Assembly (NCBI GenBank): GCA_021324545.1
Contig: JAJPIX010000046.1
Span: forward strand, 1 to 34,411
Reading direction: 5' to 3'
Length of the DNA: 34,411 bases
Source: Alphaproteobacteria bacterium
Lineage (GTDB): Bacteria > Pseudomonadota > Alphaproteobacteria > Micropepsales > Micropepsaceae
The notes under the pieces are model-generated. The model searched no databases. It was not told the origin of the DNA and saw only the letters and a list, made by a program, of their open reading frames with translations. The position numbers were made by a program, and so were the translations under genes. Shown piece after piece: positions 17,417-25,310 of the stretch (position 1 is its first letter; every line of letters starts with the position of its first letter).

Positions 17417-18406
17417 ATGAGCGGCCCCGGCCACAAATTCTGCATTGCACCCATGATGGACTGGACGGACCGGCATTGCCGCGTCCTGCACCGGCTGCTG
17501 ACGCGCCATGCGCTGCTCTATACGGAAATGCTGACGGCGGAGGCGGTGCTGCGTGGCGACCGCGGTCGGCTGCTCGGCTTTGACGCAAGGGAGCATCCGG
17601 TCGCCCTGCAGCTCGGCGGATCGGAGCCTTCGCGGCTGGCCGAAGCCGCAAGGATCGGCGCCGATTGCGGCTATGACGAAATCAATCTCAATGCCGGCTG
17701 CCCATCGGATCGCGTCCAGTCGGGGCGTTTTGGCGCCTGCCTGATGCGCGAGCCCGAGCTTGTGGCCGATTGCGTTGCCGCCATGCGCGCGGCGGTCCGG
17801 GTTCCCGTGACCGTAAAATGCCGGACGGGCGTGGACGATCAGGACCCGGAAATTTCGCTGCGCGCCATGATTGCGGCCTGCGCTGCGGCCGGGGCGACGA
17901 CATTCATCGTGCACGCGCGCAAGGCGTGGCTCGACGGCCTTTCGCCGAAGGAAAACCGCGATGTGCCGCCGCTTGATCACGACCTCGTCTATCGCGTGAA
18001 GCGGGAGAATCCGGCCCTCACAATTGTCATTAACGGCGGCATCCATGCGCTCGACGACTGCGCGAAACATCTTGCGCATGTGGATGGCGTGATGCTGGGC
18101 CGTGCGGCCTATCAGTCGCCCGGCCTGCTGGCCGATGTGGACCGGCGCTTTTTCGGCGCTTCCGAAACGGCCGATCTCGATATGGCGGTCGCAGCTTATG
18201 TTTCCTATGTGGAAGGGAAGCTCGCCCAAGGCGTGCCGCTGCACGCCATGACCCGGCACATGCTGGGCCTGTTCAACGGACGGCCGGGAGCGCGCGCCTT
18301 CCGCCGGCATCTGAGCGAAAACGCCACCCGCCGCGGCGCCGGCATCGTGGTGCTGCGCGAGGCGCTGGCGCATGTGCAATGCGGCCAGATGCGCGCCGCG
18401 GCCTGA
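17417..18406 (+). CDS. dusA: tRNA-dihydrouridine(20/20a) synthase DusA (329 aa)
   Basis: FMN-dependent, NADPH-using enzyme that reduces uridine 20/20a in the tRNA D-loop. The start MSGPGHKFCIAPMMDWTDRHCR is diagnostic of DusA. The catalytic Cys95 lies in EINLNAGCPSDRVQSGRFGACLM. HARKAWLDGLSPKENR and the phosphate-binding VINGGIHALDD and DGVMLGRAAYQSPGLL follow in order. The ATG at 17417 gives the standard length; the frame is open further upstream but that sequence lacks similarity. It ends one base before the convergent CDGSH gene. Confidence 0.95.
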   Translation: MSGPGHKFCIAPMMDWTDRHCRVLHRLLTRHALLYTEMLTAEAVLRGDRGRLLGFDAREHPVALQLGGSEPSRLAEAARIGADCGYDEINLNAGCPSDRVQSGRFGACLMREPELVADCVAAMRAAVRVPVTVKCRTGVDDQDPEISLRAMIAACAAAGATTFIVHARKAWLDGLSPKENRDVPPLDHDLVYRVKRENPALTIVINGGIHALDDCAKHLAHVDGVMLGRAAYQSPGLLADVDRRFFGASETADLDMAVAAYVSYVEGKLAQGVPLHAMTRHMLGLFNGRPGARAFRRHLSENATRRGAGIVVLREALAHVQCGQMRAAA

Positions 18407-18407
18407 T

Positions 18408-19049
18408 TCAAAACGTTCCGTCCGCCTTGAAGCCGGCCATCTTGTGGCTGCCGTCGCAGAACGGCTTGTCGTTGGAATGACCGCAGCGGCAGAAAAAGAA
18501 TTCCGTGTCGCGATTGATCGTGCGGCCGCTGGCGGAGCAGACCTCAAGCGCGCCCTTCACGCAGAGAGGACCATCCTTGATCGGCTTTACCTCCAGCGGC
18601 CCGTTGCGCACGGCAAGCGGCGCGGAGTTCTGGCTTTCGGGCTCGCCCGTCGCCTTGAAGCCCGCCTTGATGTGCATCCCGTCGCAATAGGGCTTGTGGA
18701 AGGACTTGCCGCACCGGCACAGCGTGGCGCGGAAGCTTGTTTTGTCGCCCGCGATGTCGAGCTCGGCATGGAATGCGAGCGGGCCGTTTTCCCACACGCG
18801 AACCGTGTTGACCGTGGGCGGAGGTTCCCTTGCGTCGGCCGCCTCGAACTGGAGCGCGCCCGACGGGCACTTCGCGACCACCGCCATCACCGCCTCGCGC
18901 GCTGCGGCATCGGGATCGATCCAGGGCCCGTCAACATTGGGCTTGAACACCGAGCTGAGGTTCAGCACGCAATAGCGCGAATGAATGCAGCGATTGGCCA
19001 CGTTCTTCACGGTGACGTGCGCGCCCCTGTATTCGTCGATGTCGGCCAT
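18408..19049 (-). CDS. iron-sulfur protein: Fer4_19-like domain plus two CDGSH domains (213 aa)
   Basis: Predicted cytoplasmic Fe-S protein of electron transfer or redox sensing. Residues 1-70 resemble the Fer4_19 mono-cluster domain (Cys21, Cys27 and Cys61 in NRCIHSRYC...KCPSGAL). Two CDGSH zinc-finger-like domains follow, each with the C-x-C...C...H ligand set of a 2Fe-2S cluster. The first has Cys111, Cys113, Cys122, His126 (motif CDGMH, with Met for Ser); the second has Cys187, Cys189, Cys198, His202 (CDGSH). The fusion is a known bacterial architecture. No operon partner: it is convergent with dusA and separated from the phosphomannomutase gene by 108 bases. Confidence 0.9.
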   Translation of the reverse strand: MADIDEYRGAHVTVKNVANRCIHSRYCVLNLSSVFKPNVDGPWIDPDAAAREAVMAVVAKCPSGALQFEAADAREPPPTVNTVRVWENGPLAFHAELDIAGDKTSFRATLCRCGKSFHKPYCDGMHIKAGFKATGEPESQNSAPLAVRNGPLEVKPIKDGPLCVKGALEVCSASGRTINRDTEFFFCRCGHSNDKPFCDGSHKMAGFKADGTF

Positions 19050-19097
19050 GTGTTCTCTCCCGCGCGCAGTCTAACCATTTTGAAGCGGGGTTTGTCA

Positions 19098-19128
19098 TCC
19101 CGGATGGTGCGCAGGCAGCGATCCGGGA
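19098..19128. repeat. REP-like palindromic element
   Basis: Perfect 8-base arms TCCCGGAT (19098-19105) and ATCCGGGA (19121-19128) around 15 bases. The flanks TTTGTCA and GCCAG match the common alphaproteobacterial intergenic element of the form GTCATCCCGG...CCGGGAGCCAG. It sits between the ends and starts of unrelated genes, as such elements usually do. Confidence 0.55.
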
Positions 19129-19156
19129 GCCAGCTACAGCGCCGCTGCCGGCCCGA

Positions 19157-20656
19157 TCAGATTTTCTGGTCGTATTCGCCGACTTCGGGGTGCTTCTTCA
19201 GGCGGGCATCGATGTCGGCAAACATGGCGCGCATGTTGGCCTCCGACACCGGGCTTTCCACGACGACAACCAGCGAGGGCTTGTTCGACGATGCGCGGAC
19301 AAGGCCCCAGGTGCCATCTTCCAGCGTGATCCGCACGCCGTTGACGGTGATGACCTTTGCGATCTTCTGGCCCAGGATTTTACCGCCCTCGCGGGCAAGA
19401 GCTTCATATTCCTGCGTGATGGCATCCACGACCTTGTACTTCCGGTCGTCGGGGCAGAAGGGCGCCATAGTGGGCGATCCCCAGGTTCTGGGGAGCTCCT
19501 GAACGAGCTGGGACATCTTTCTGCCGCCGGCGCGGTCGAGCATTTCCAGCACGGCGATGCCCGCCGCGATGCCATCGTCATAGCCGCGGCCGAGCGGCGG
19601 GTTGAAGAAGTAGTGCCCGCTCTTTTCGAAGCCCGCGAGCGCGCCAAGCTCATGCGTGCGGCGCTTCATGTAGGAATGGCCGGTTTTCCAGTAATCGGTG
19701 ACGGCGCCATTGGCCTTCAGCACCGGATCGATCTGGAAGATGCCGGTGGATTTCACATCGGCCACGAATTTCGCGTTCCTGTGGCGGGCGGAAAAATCGC
19801 GCGCCAGCAGGACGCCGACCTTGTCGGCGAAGATCTCTTCGCCGCGATCGTCCACCACGCCGCAACGATCGCCATCGGCATCGAAGCCGAGCGCAATCTC
19901 CGCCCGGCTTTCGCGCAGCGCCTGCGCCATGGCATGCAGCATGTGCAGATCTTCGGTGTTGGGGTTGTAGCGCGGGAAGGTGTAATCGGGATTGCAATCC
20001 ACCTCGACCACATCGGCGCCGATGCGCCGCATCGCTTCGGGCGCCACAAGCCCCGCTGTGCCGTTGCCGCAGGCAACGGCGACGCGGATCGGACGCGAAA
20101 GCCGATGGCCCTTCGCCAACTCGTCCAGATAGGGCGCGCGGAAATTTTCCACAAATGCATAGCTGCCGCCGGGACGGGGCTTGCCGAGCGCGCCGAGCAC
20201 GATCTCCTTCAGCCGGCCGATCTCGTCCGGCCCGAAGGTGAGCGGCCGTTTCGCGCCCATCTTGACGCCGGTCCAGCCATTTTCGTTGTGGCTGGCGGTG
20301 ACCGCGGCGACGCAGGGGCAATCCAGCGCGAATTGGGCGAAATACACCATCGGCGTGGTGGAGAGGCCGATGTCCACCACCTCGCAGCCCGCATTCATCA
20401 GGCCGACGATCAGCGCCTGCTTGATGGAAAGAGAATAGGACCGGTAGTCGTGCCCGGTGGCGATTTTGGGCCTGACGCCGAGTTCGTGAAGATAGGTGCC
20501 AAGGCCGAGCCCCAGCGCCTGAACCCCCGTGAGATTGATCTCGCGGCCGAACAGCCAGCGCGCATCATATTCGCGAAAACCGTTTGCCGTGACGAGCGGC
20601 TCGTTTTCGTATTCGAATGTGTTCGGCTTGAGGTCGGCGCGGGGGCGTTCGGACAT
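19157..20656 (-). CDS. phosphomannomutase/phosphoglucomutase (499 aa)
   Basis: Alpha-D-phosphohexomutase interconverting 6- and 1-phosphates of mannose or glucose for surface polysaccharide precursors. All four domain motifs are present: the phosphoserine loop TASHNENGWTG (Ser122), the magnesium loop DADGDR (259-264), the sugar-binding FEKSGHYFF (Glu344, Ser346) and the phosphate-binding RASSNKPSL (from Arg454). Length is slightly above AlgC because of about 20 extra N-terminal residues. The gene stands alone apart from the upstream DUF6496 gene 82 bases away. The 1-phosphate specificity (mannose or glucose) cannot be fixed by eye. Confidence 0.93.
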   Translation of the reverse strand: MSERPRADLKPNTFEYENEPLVTANGFREYDARWLFGREINLTGVQALGLGLGTYLHELGVRPKIATGHDYRSYSLSIKQALIVGLMNAGCEVVDIGLSTTPMVYFAQFALDCPCVAAVTASHNENGWTGVKMGAKRPLTFGPDEIGRLKEIVLGALGKPRPGGSYAFVENFRAPYLDELAKGHRLSRPIRVAVACGNGTAGLVAPEAMRRIGADVVEVDCNPDYTFPRYNPNTEDLHMLHAMAQALRESRAEIALGFDADGDRCGVVDDRGEEIFADKVGVLLARDFSARHRNAKFVADVKSTGIFQIDPVLKANGAVTDYWKTGHSYMKRRTHELGALAGFEKSGHYFFNPPLGRGYDDGIAAGIAVLEMLDRAGGRKMSQLVQELPRTWGSPTMAPFCPDDRKYKVVDAITQEYEALAREGGKILGQKIAKVITVNGVRITLEDGTWGLVRASSNKPSLVVVVESPVSEANMRAMFADIDARLKKHPEVGEYDQKI

Positions 20657-20738
20657 TCAAAACCCGGATGGCGGACAGCGCGCCGTTATACCCGACCTGT
20701 GCGCCGAGTATAGTGCGCCCCGGACCGCGGCGGCTTGC

Positions 20739-21098
20739 CTAATGGCCGCGGCGCTTGCGCGTGCGGGCAGCCTTCTTTGCGGCCCGCGACCGCTTGCGCA
20801 GCTCCGCACCGTGGGTCTTGTGGCGCCGGGAACGCGCGCCCATGCGGCCCTCGCGCTCCTGTTGCGCGGTCTCGCCCCGGCGCTCCTTGCGTTCGGTCCG
20901 CCGACGATTGCGCCGGTTCTTCCGCCGGCTGCTGTATTTGGAGGCCCCGGCCTCGTTGAGCGCGATGGCAATGGCCTGCCGGCGGCCCTTCACCTTGCCG
21001 CCCCGGCCGCGCTTGCTTCGCTTCAATTCGCCGTGCTTGTACTCGTGCATGACGCGGCCGATGGTCTTGCGCTGCCGCCGCGATGTTTTTGCCGCCAT
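20739..21098 (-). CDS. DUF6496 protein with extended basic tail (119 aa)
   Basis: The N-terminal half (about 1-60: KTIGRVMHEYKHGELK...GKVKGRRQAIAIALNEAGASKYS) is the DUF6496 signature, in which a VMHEFKHGELKSG-like helix is followed by KQAIAIALSEAG. The second half is an unusually basic, Arg/Lys-rich tail (RRKNRRNRRRTERKERR and further runs), which suggests nucleic-acid binding or a histone-like role; that is inference. The ATG at 21098 has GGAGG nine bases upstream; a longer open frame to 21170 is antisense-like and unsupported. Confidence 0.75.
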   Translation of the reverse strand: MAAKTSRRQRKTIGRVMHEYKHGELKRSKRGRGGKVKGRRQAIAIALNEAGASKYSSRRKNRRNRRRTERKERRGETAQQEREGRMGARSRRHKTHGAELRKRSRAAKKAARTRKRRGH

Positions 21099-21153
21099 GG
21101 ATTTGTTCCTCCAGATCGCCGCGTCAGGGCTGCCGAAGCGGCGGTTGCGCAGG

Positions 21154-21366
21154 TCAAACGCCCCCGTCACGCATCCGTTCCGGCGACGGGCGTGCCTTGC
21201 CCAGCCGGGCCAGCCGTTCCGCGAGCCCGGACATCACGGCGGTGCGTTCGGCGGCAGTGAAGGACCCTCAGCGCGCAATCTCATCGAGCGTGCGCCCGCA
21301 ACCGGCGCAGATGCCATGCACCGGATCCATCTCGCAGACGCGGATGCAGGGGGTTTCGACGGTCAT
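21154..21366 (-). pseudogene. DUF1289 protein gene interrupted by TGA at a conserved Trp codon
   Basis: The ATG at 21366 overlaps the VOC gene stop (ATGA). The first 32 codons read MTVETPCIRVCEMDPVHGIC and then AGCGRTLDEIAR, the full Cys-rich DUF1289 motif (CxxxC...CxGCxRT). The next codon is TGA (complement of 21268-21270) exactly where the family has Trp (IARW). The frame then continues with GSFTAAERTAVMSGLAERL, matching the family's second half, to a TGA at 21154-21156. One G-to-A change (TGG to TGA) explains it. TGA is the ordinary stop codon of many neighbours, so recoding is unlikely. It is either a nonsense mutation or a sequencing error; a 32-residue peptide would keep all the cysteines. 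Confidence 0.75.
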
Positions 21367-21734
21367 CCCATCTTGAAGACGCAGAGCTTGTTGCCGTCCA
21401 TGTCGCGGAAATAGGCGCCATAGAAGGTGTCGCCGCGCAAGCCGGGCGCGCCCTCATCCCTGGCTCCGTGCCGGATGGCATCGGCATAAACCCTGTCCAC
21501 GGCCTCGCGCGACGGCGCGGCGAGCGCCACCATTGTGCCGTTGCCGGACGTCGCAGGCTTTCCGTCGTAGGGCCTGGCAACCGCAAACATCACCGGCGAG
21601 GTTCCGTTGCCATAACCCTGCAGGCGATTGTCGAACTCCATCGTGCGCTTGCCGCCGAGGCCGGCCAGCACCGCGTCGTAGAATTTCCTGGCGCGCTCGT
21701 AATCGTTGGTTCCGATTGTGACGTATCCGATCAT
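21363..21734 (-). CDS. VOC family protein (glyoxalase/bleomycin-resistance fold, 123 aa)
   Basis: Single-domain vicinal-oxygen-chelate protein: MIGYVTIGTNDYERARKFYDAVLAGLG opens the first beta-alpha-beta-beta-beta unit, and TFYGAYFRDMDGNKLCVFKMG closes the second. The expected C-terminal metal ligand (usually Glu in DPDGN..E) is replaced by Cys in NKLCVF, so metal binding is uncertain. GGAGG lies six bases upstream of the ATG. It is 13 bases downstream of the large acyl-CoA dehydrogenase gene and overlaps the DUF1289 gene by four bases, so it belongs to the same operon. Substrate unknown. Confidence 0.87.
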   Translation of the reverse strand: MIGYVTIGTNDYERARKFYDAVLAGLGGKRTMEFDNRLQGYGNGTSPVMFAVARPYDGKPATSGNGTMVALAAPSREAVDRVYADAIRHGARDEGAPGLRGDTFYGAYFRDMDGNKLCVFKMG

Positions 21735-21747
21735 GCTGTTCCTCCGA

Positions 21748-22986
21748 TTATCGTCCGGTTGGCAATTTGTTGAAGGGAATGTCCTTGTCCACGCGCACAT
21801 CCTGCGGCAGGCCCAGCACGCGTTCGGCGATGATGTTGCGCAAGATCTCGTCGGTTCCGCCGGCGATGCGCAGGCCCGGCGCGGACAGCCAGCCCATCTG
21901 GAAGGCGCCATGCATGGGGGCGTCGCCGCCCTTGAGAGCCCCGGCCTCGCCTTCCAGTTCCATCGCAAAGGCGGAAAGATCCTGCAGCTTGCTTGCCACC
22001 ACCACCTTGGCGATGGACGCTTCCGGCCCCGGCTGCTGGCCTTTGCTGAGCGCCGTCATGGTGCGGTAGGTCGTGTATTTCAGGCCGGCGGAGCGCACAT
22101 ACCAATCCGCAATTCGCTCGCGGACGGCGGCATTGCGGATGGCCGGCCCGTCTTCCAGCTCCAGCGTGCGCGCAAGCTGAAGCAGCTCCTTCACGTCGAT
22201 GGCCCCGCCCTGCCCGCCGCCGACGGCAAGACGTTCGTGCATGAGCGTGGTGAGCGCGACCTGCCAGCCCTGGCCCACCTCGCCCAGACGCTGCGAATCC
22301 GGAATCTTCACGCCGGTGAAGAACACTTCGTTGAAGCCGGAGGCGCCCGAAGCCTGCCTGATCGGCCTCACCTCCACGCCGGGCGATTTCATGGACAGAA
22401 AGAACATGGTGAGACCCTTGTGCTTGGGCACATTGGGGTCGGTGCGCGTCAGAAGGATGCCGAAATCGGAAATCTGCGCGCCGGTTGTCCAGATTTTCTG
22501 GCCGTTGACGACCCAGTGATCGCCCTGACGTTCCGCGCGCGTGCGCAGGCCCGCCACATCCGAACCGGCCGCCGGCTCGGAGAACAGCTGGCACCAGATT
22601 TCCTCGCCGTAGAGCGCGGGCTTCACGTAGCGGGCCACGGCTTCTTTCGATCCATAGGCCATCAGCGTGGGGATGCACATGCCCAGCCCGATGGCGAACG
22701 GCGTGTTCGCGCCAAGGCCGAATTTCGCTTCTTCCTGGTTGAAGATCACCTGCTGGATGGGCGTGCCGCCCAGGCCGCCCACCTCTTTGGGCCAGGTGAT
22801 CCGCGCGTAGCCGGCTTTGGCCTTTTTGGCCTGCCATGCCCGCGCCTCGGCGAGCGCATCGCGCGTCAGCCGGTCGCCCAATTCGTCGCCATCGCTTTCC
22901 TCGCGGCCGCGCGGGGCGTTTTCCTCCAGCCATTTGCGGACCTGCGCGCGAAATGCGGCTTCCGCCGGAGTGTCTTCGAAATCCAT
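21748..22986 (-). CDS. acyl-CoA dehydrogenase, large (catalytic) subunit type (412 aa)
   Basis: Full-length acyl-CoA dehydrogenase of the FadE17/PimC-like group: MDFEDTPAEAAFRAQVRKWLEENAP, then ITWPKEVGGLGGTPIQQVIFNQEE, IWCQLFSEPAAGSDVAGLRTRAE (about 130-152) and VVNGQKIWTTGAQISDFGILL. The catalytic base is predicted at helix G, MHERLAVGGGQGG (Glu251), while the C-terminal site has Gly (IAGGTDEILRNIIAERVLGL). It is ten bases downstream of a 153-residue unknown gene, which itself overlaps a small-subunit-like dehydrogenase gene. The three probably make one complex or pathway step on a bulky acyl-CoA. Confidence 0.92.
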   Translation of the reverse strand: MDFEDTPAEAAFRAQVRKWLEENAPRGREESDGDELGDRLTRDALAEARAWQAKKAKAGYARITWPKEVGGLGGTPIQQVIFNQEEAKFGLGANTPFAIGLGMCIPTLMAYGSKEAVARYVKPALYGEEIWCQLFSEPAAGSDVAGLRTRAERQGDHWVVNGQKIWTTGAQISDFGILLTRTDPNVPKHKGLTMFFLSMKSPGVEVRPIRQASGASGFNEVFFTGVKIPDSQRLGEVGQGWQVALTTLMHERLAVGGGQGGAIDVKELLQLARTLELEDGPAIRNAAVRERIADWYVRSAGLKYTTYRTMTALSKGQQPGPEASIAKVVVASKLQDLSAFAMELEGEAGALKGGDAPMHGAFQMGWLSAPGLRIAGGTDEILRNIIAERVLGLPQDVRVDKDIPFNKLPTGR

Positions 22987-22995
22987 CCTGCTCTC

Positions 22996-23457
22996 CTAAG
23001 GCGTATCGAAACTGAGCGTGAGCGAGCCGCCGGCCGGCGTTTCGCGCCAGAGCCGGTCGAGACGCGCCATTTCGGCGCGAATGGCGAGAATGTCGGTTTC
23101 GCTCACGGGATAAGGCGCCACGCCGCGCGCTTCGCAGGTGACGCGGTACATGTCGATGAGATCCGCCGGCGGCGGAAAACCGCCGTTTGCATCGGCCTGC
23201 ATCACCTCGACCAGCCGCTCCATCTGGTCGGATTCGACGCCAGGCGCCATGCGGAAGGCCGCCTTCTCCCCTTCCGCCACGCGGCGCATGAAGCCGCTTC
23301 TGCCCATGACGTTCTCGACGGCAAAATGCACCATGTCGTGGGGAATCCCGCCGACCTTGGGACAGGCGACCTCTTCCGTCTGGCCGCCGCGCTCCACGCG
23401 CAGGCGGTCATATTTTCCCTCGCGCAGCTTTTCAAAGATGAATTGCGGGCTGCTCAT
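22996..23457 (-). CDS. unrecognised conserved-looking protein between two acyl-CoA dehydrogenase subunits (153 aa)
   Basis: I do not recognise this protein. It starts MSSPQFIFEKLREGKYDRLRVE and has the striking block PKVGGIPHDMVHFAVENVMG near residues 34-53, a mixed alpha-helical middle with RLVEVMQADANGGFPPPADLID, and a C-terminal helix AEMARLDRLWRETP. There is no signal peptide or membrane segment. Its ATG overlaps the stop of the small acyl-CoA dehydrogenase gene (ATGA) and its own stop is ten bases before the large subunit gene, so stoichiometric co-translation is likely. It might be an accessory subunit or an enzyme of the same pathway; the His-rich HDMVH segment could bind metal, but this is speculative. 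Confidence 0.75.
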   Translation of the reverse strand: MSSPQFIFEKLREGKYDRLRVERGGQTEEVACPKVGGIPHDMVHFAVENVMGRSGFMRRVAEGEKAAFRMAPGVESDQMERLVEVMQADANGGFPPPADLIDMYRVTCEARGVAPYPVSETDILAIRAEMARLDRLWRETPAGGSLTLSFDTP

Positions 23458-24578
23458 GCGTTGCTTGCTTCCAGCTGCGAAACAAGACGATCCTTCCAGC
23501 TGCGTTGCGGCCCAAGAGACAGCGCCAGCTCGCGGGAGCGCTTGTAGAAAAGATGAGGATCGGCCTCCCATGTGAAGCCGATGCCGCCGTGGGTCTGGAC
23601 ATTCTCCTTTGCGGCATAGTCGAAAGCCTGGGTGGCGGAGATGCGCGCCGCCGCGGCGGCAAGCGGCAACTCGCGCGCATTGGTGGACAGCGCCCAGGCG
23701 CCGTAATAGGCGTTGGAACGCGCAAGCTCGGTGTTCACATACATGTCGGCAAGCTTGTGCTTGATCGCCTGATAGGAGGCGATCGGCCGGCCAAAGGCAT
23801 GGCGCGTCAATGCGTATTCCTTTGCCATGGCAAGGCAGGCATCGGCGCCGCCCACCTGTTCAAACGCCACCAGCACCGCGGCGCGATCGAGCACGCTGTT
23901 GGCGATGCTCCAGCCTTCGCCGGGCCTGCCAAGCGGCTCGGCCGGCGCATTGTCGAATGAAATTTCCGCATGCTTGCGCGACGGATCGATGGATTCCTCA
24001 TGCCGGCGCGACACGCCCGGCCCCTTCAGGTCCGCAATCGCCAGGCAGAGTCCGCGCTCGCCCGGCTCGTCGTTGGCGCGCGCCAGCACGACGGCAAAAT
24101 CCGCATCCATGCCATCGGCCACGGCGATCTTCTTTCCCGAAAGGCGGTTGCCCCGGAAGGCCGTGCGGATGGATTTGGGCGTCACCGCGCCTGCGGCCTC
24201 GGCGCGCGCGAATGTGCCGATCAGCCGGCCGGTTGCGATTTTCGGCAGGCAGGCTTTTTTCTGTTCTTCGCTGCCCGCAAGAAGCACGGCTTCGGCGAAC
24301 AGATAGACGGTGGAAGAGAACGGCAAAGGAGCCAGCGCCCGCCCCAATTCTTCCGCGATCACGCAAAGCTCCAGATGGCCGAGCCCAAGGCCGCCGAAAC
24401 TTTCGGGGATGGCGGTGCCAAGCCATCCCATTTCCGCAATCGCCATCCAGAGGTCGCGGTCATATCCGTGATCGCCTTCGAACACCTTGCGCACGGTCTT
24501 GAGGGAGCATTTTCCGGAAAGAAACCGGCGGGCCTGATCGCGCAGCAGCTTCTGATCCTCGGAGAAGTCGAAATTCAT
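23454..24578 (-). CDS. acyl-CoA dehydrogenase, small (likely non-catalytic) subunit type (374 aa)
   Basis: Acyl-CoA dehydrogenase fold: MNFDFSEDQKLLRDQARRFLSGKCSLKTVRKVFEGD, then AEMGWLGTAIPESFGGLGLGHLELCVIAEELGRALAPLPFSSTVYL and QTHGGIGFTWEADPHLFYKR. The helix-G base position has Asp (VLDRAAVLVAFEQ, Asp231) and the C-terminal site is not the EGT type (ALSLGPQRSW). The TEPxxGSD motif is degraded to ARAEAAGAV. It is therefore probably the structural partner of the large subunit at 21748, as in heterotetrameric steroid- and pimeloyl-type dehydrogenases. First gene of the operon; its stop overlaps the next start. Confidence 0.88.
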   Translation of the reverse strand: MNFDFSEDQKLLRDQARRFLSGKCSLKTVRKVFEGDHGYDRDLWMAIAEMGWLGTAIPESFGGLGLGHLELCVIAEELGRALAPLPFSSTVYLFAEAVLLAGSEEQKKACLPKIATGRLIGTFARAEAAGAVTPKSIRTAFRGNRLSGKKIAVADGMDADFAVVLARANDEPGERGLCLAIADLKGPGVSRRHEESIDPSRKHAEISFDNAPAEPLGRPGEGWSIANSVLDRAAVLVAFEQVGGADACLAMAKEYALTRHAFGRPIASYQAIKHKLADMYVNTELARSNAYYGAWALSTNARELPLAAAAARISATQAFDYAAKENVQTHGGIGFTWEADPHLFYKRSRELALSLGPQRSWKDRLVSQLEASNA

Positions 24579-24649
24579 GGGAAATCCGTGAAAATGGCGG
24601 GTTCCCCGGAAGGATAATCATGTGCGCGCCCCTCCGCCAACGCCCTTTA

Positions 24650-24665
24650 TTAACTGCGGCTTAAG
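24650..24665 (+). promoter_or_regulatory. candidate CtrA box upstream of the 177-residue unknown gene
   Basis: TTAA, seven bases (CTGCGGC), then TTAAG. Both TTAA half-sites match the CtrA consensus TTAA-N7-TTAAC with exact spacing; only the last base differs. It lies 44 bases before the proposed ATG at 24709 and after the divergent acyl-CoA dehydrogenase start. It is the best of three CtrA-like boxes in the window. Confidence 0.45.
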
Positions 24666-24708
24666 CGCAGCCTGCAATCCTTCCGCAGCGGAATGGGGTC
24701 TTCTGCTG

Positions 24709-25242
24709 ATGGCCAAAGCACAGTTTCACAAGAGCCAGCGGGTTTACGTAAAGCCGGTCGGCACATGGGCGCTGGTCGAGCGCGTGGTGCCGCATTGGGC
24801 CAAGGGGCTGGATGAGCCCATTCGCGTCTATTACGACGTGGGGCTTGGCCGCGAATTCGCCGCCGAAGAGCTTCAGGCCGAGGAGCCGAATGCGGACAAG
24901 CACAAGGTCAACGGTCATGAAAACTGGCGCGTGATCCGCGCGCGCAACAAATGGCAGCCGGCGGAAGATTGCGCGCGGCATCCGGTTCCCGGCACCTACC
25001 CGATCGTCGTGACCGGCGAGGCGGAATGGGGCGGCTGGCGCGTTCCCGGCGCGGAATACGATCTTGATCCGAACCGCATCGAATATCAGGCGCGTCTGAT
25101 CGCCAACGCGCCGAAGCTTGCGGCCTTTGCAAGCAATCTCGTGGAATGGGCGCGGAAATCCGGCGAGGACATGCCGAACGAACTGGTGCAGCTTGCGCAT
25201 GACGCCCAGGACATTCTGGCCCAGCTCGACAGCGACGGCTGA
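24709..25242 (+). CDS. uncharacterised protein with SH3-like N-terminus (177 aa)
   Basis: Not recognised. The first 55 residues (FHKSQRVYVKPVGTWALVERVVPHW...RVYYDVGLGREFAAEEL) read as alternating short beta strands, like a small SH3/Tudor-type barrel. A middle part is rich in Trp and charged residues (NWRVIRARNKWQPAEDCARHPVPGTYPIVVTGEAEWGGWRVPGAEYD), and the C-terminal third is helical (NAPKLAAFASNLVEWARKS...LAHDAQDILAQL). There is no signal peptide or membrane segment. The ATG at 24709 follows the CtrA-like box at a normal promoter distance; an upstream in-frame start at 24622 would place the box inside the gene. Possibly cell-cycle controlled. Confidence 0.72.
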   Translation: MAKAQFHKSQRVYVKPVGTWALVERVVPHWAKGLDEPIRVYYDVGLGREFAAEELQAEEPNADKHKVNGHENWRVIRARNKWQPAEDCARHPVPGTYPIVVTGEAEWGGWRVPGAEYDLDPNRIEYQARLIANAPKLAAFASNLVEWARKSGEDMPNELVQLAHDAQDILAQLDSDG

Positions 25243-25310
25243 CACGCCTTCCGGTTGGCTTTGTTAGGGTCTATACCGGCGGCTGCTCATCACCAGCCCA
25301 GGGTTCAGCC

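Noticed and set aside
21268..21270. TGA reassigned to tryptophan in this genome
   Set aside because: Many intact genes here end with TGA at the expected C-terminus, so TGA is a normal stop codon.
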